A stretch of DNA of 24,353 nucleotides, taken from positions 1 through 24,353 of the forward strand of contig DKUO01000016.1 in assembly GCA_002490705.1 (NCBI GenBank), written 5' to 3'. Below, one piece after another: positions 23,309 through 24,353 of this stretch. Source of the DNA: Lachnospiraceae bacterium UBA7202. Its GTDB lineage: Bacteria; Bacillota; Clostridia; Lachnospirales; Lachnospiraceae. Under the pieces are notes generated by a model. That model was given only the letters and a program-made list of their open reading frames with translations, was not told the origin of the DNA and searched no databases. A program made the position numbers and the translations under genes. The first letter of the stretch is position 1. Each line of letters begins with the position of its first letter.

Positions 23309-24244
23309 CTATATTCCTTCACAGTCGAAGGCAGGGATAAAACTTTCCGAGGCGGTTTCCCCTTCCTGAATAAAGCCGTTTTCGATGCCGATGGAAATGG
23401 CATAGTCGATTATTTTCTCGTATTCCCGGGAGGAAATTCTGCGGTTCAGCTGGGGAATGTCTTCCACCTGCGGCAGCGGTGTGTACTGATTCATAATGCT
23501 GATATAAATAGTATCTTTATAAGTATCGTGGAGATATCGCAGAATACGCCGGGCGTCTTTTTCACAGCCCGGTAAAAGCAAATGACGGACGATCACGCCT
23601 TTTTTCATCAGAGAGCCTTCGCCGTCCGCAAAGACAGGCGCGCCCGTCTGGCGGACCATTTCAGCAATGGCAGCCGCCGCGATGTCAAAATAATCGGAGG
23701 CGTGGGAATACTGGCTGCTCCATGTGCTGTCGAAATATTTCAAATCCGGCAGATAAATATCCACAAGGCCGTCCAGTTTTTTTAGAGTATCTGTCTTTTC
23801 GTAGGCGGAAGAATTATAGATAACGGGGATGGAAAGTCCCTGTTTTTTTGCTGTCTCTAATGCGGTTATGATCTGGGGAACAAAATGGGTGGGTGTGACA
23901 AGATTAACGTTATGCGCGCCCTTTTCCTGTAGCTCTAAAAAGATATCGGAAAGACGGGATGCCGTTATCTTCCGGCCGGAATATCCGTGCGCAATTTCAT
24001 GATTTTGACAGTAGACACAGCGCAGATTACAGCCGCTGAAAAAAACGACGCCGGATCCGTTTGTGCCGGACAGGCAGGGCTCTTCCCAGAAATGGAGAGC
24101 GGCTCTTGCCGCCATAAGCGTTGCGGTTTGTCCGCAGTAACCTATTTCGCCGGCATTTCTGTCGACGTGACATTCTCTCGGGCAGAGTGTACAGTCTGAC
24201 AACTCCGGCCACATCTGGTTTTCGTAAATGGTATGATCTGACAT
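23309..24244 (-). CDS. Radical SAM protein, PflX / pyruvate-formate-lyase-activase-like (COG1313 type)
   Basis: In the 311-residue product, the radical-SAM cluster motif is C72-x3-C76-x2-C79 (FSGCNLRCVYCQN). Before it, C18, C21, C25 and C37 (CTLCPRECHV, GYCG) form the second cysteine set typical of PflX-like proteins. Later motifs include VNLVTPTHFVP, YNSSAYE and VDIYLPDLKY. These proteins resemble PFL activases but have no proven substrate. No glycyl-radical enzyme gene is nearby. The start at 24244 has only a weak A-rich ribosome site. The remaining 24245-24353 hold no gene I can support. Confidence 0.85.
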   Translation of the reverse strand: MSDHTIYENQMWPELSDCTLCPRECHVDRNAGEIGYCGQTATLMAARAALHFWEEPCLSGTNGSGVVFFSGCNLRCVYCQNHEIAHGYSGRKITASRLSDIFLELQEKGAHNVNLVTPTHFVPQIITALETAKKQGLSIPVIYNSSAYEKTDTLKKLDGLVDIYLPDLKYFDSTWSSQYSHASDYFDIAAAAIAEMVRQTGAPVFADGEGSLMKKGVIVRHLLLPGCEKDARRILRYLHDTYKDTIYISIMNQYTPLPQVEDIPQLNRRISSREYEKIIDYAISIGIENGFIQEGETASESFIPAFDCEGI

Positions 24245-24353
24245 GGTTTTTATCTTTATACGACGGGTCTTGGTCGTGTATGCGTCTGAAAATTCAAAAC
24301 CGTGCGCTCTATGTCGAACCGAAACCCATGTACGTTACCTTTACAGTTAACTC

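Overview
The window looks like a chromosomal segment from an anaerobic Firmicute, most likely Lachnospiraceae (Clostridia). The basis is the strong AGGAGG ribosome-binding sites, the sigma-A-type promoters, a fermentative LdhA-type D-lactate dehydrogenase, a DUF6128-like protein, a CdaR/PucR-type regulator and CsoR/CopA copper control. No RNA gene, insertion sequence, integrase, phage module or CRISPR array was seen. All family names come from reading motifs by eye; no database search was run.

Layout. Bases 1-100 hold the first codons of a minus-strand gene (N-terminus VAQKKMGRPPNGD) and a promoter framed by a 14-bp inverted repeat. Then come a type I methionine aminopeptidase with a SEC-C knuckle (260-1132) and its terminator. 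A three-gene exported cluster follows (1410-4207): a membrane-anchored coiled-coil protein, a secreted His/Cys-repeat protein, and a secreted protein with a tail-fibre-like C-terminus. I do not recognise these three as a described system, and two of them share a gapless N-terminal module. A clear promoter at 4231-4259 starts metG, a serine alpha/beta-hydrolase and a small anchored helical protein, closed by a terminator at 7628-7661. ldhA follows.

The middle of the window is a c-di-GMP and sugar-transport neighbourhood. It holds a GNAT acetyltransferase with a non-ATG start, a tandem HD/HD-GYP protein, a YesL/DUF624 membrane protein overlapping a sensor diguanylate cyclase, and then a carbohydrate ABC importer (lipoprotein plus two permeases, 13091-16589). 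The importer has a well-formed promoter with LacI/CcpA-like and other inverted-repeat sites, and two hairpins between the binding protein and the permeases. The importer's likely ATPase (MsmK/UgpC type, 19985-21094) lies 3.4 kb downstream, beyond a copper operon, and shares with the binding protein a codon choice typical of highly expressed genes.

The copper operon (csoR-copA, 16787-19741) has a CsoR box between -35 and -10. Its CopA carries a C-terminal CopZ-like HMA domain behind an A8-T-A7 tract and an internal Shine-Dalgarno plus ATG, so one reading frame may encode both the pump and a separate copper chaperone. The window ends with a CdaR/PucR-type regulator placed 21 nt after the ATPase terminator, a DUF6128-like protein, and a convergent PflX-like radical-SAM protein on the minus strand.

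The best candidates for new biology are the three-gene exported cluster, the copA-copZ fusion with its possible recoding or internal start, and the coupling of opposing c-di-GMP enzymes to a YesL/sugar-importer locus.
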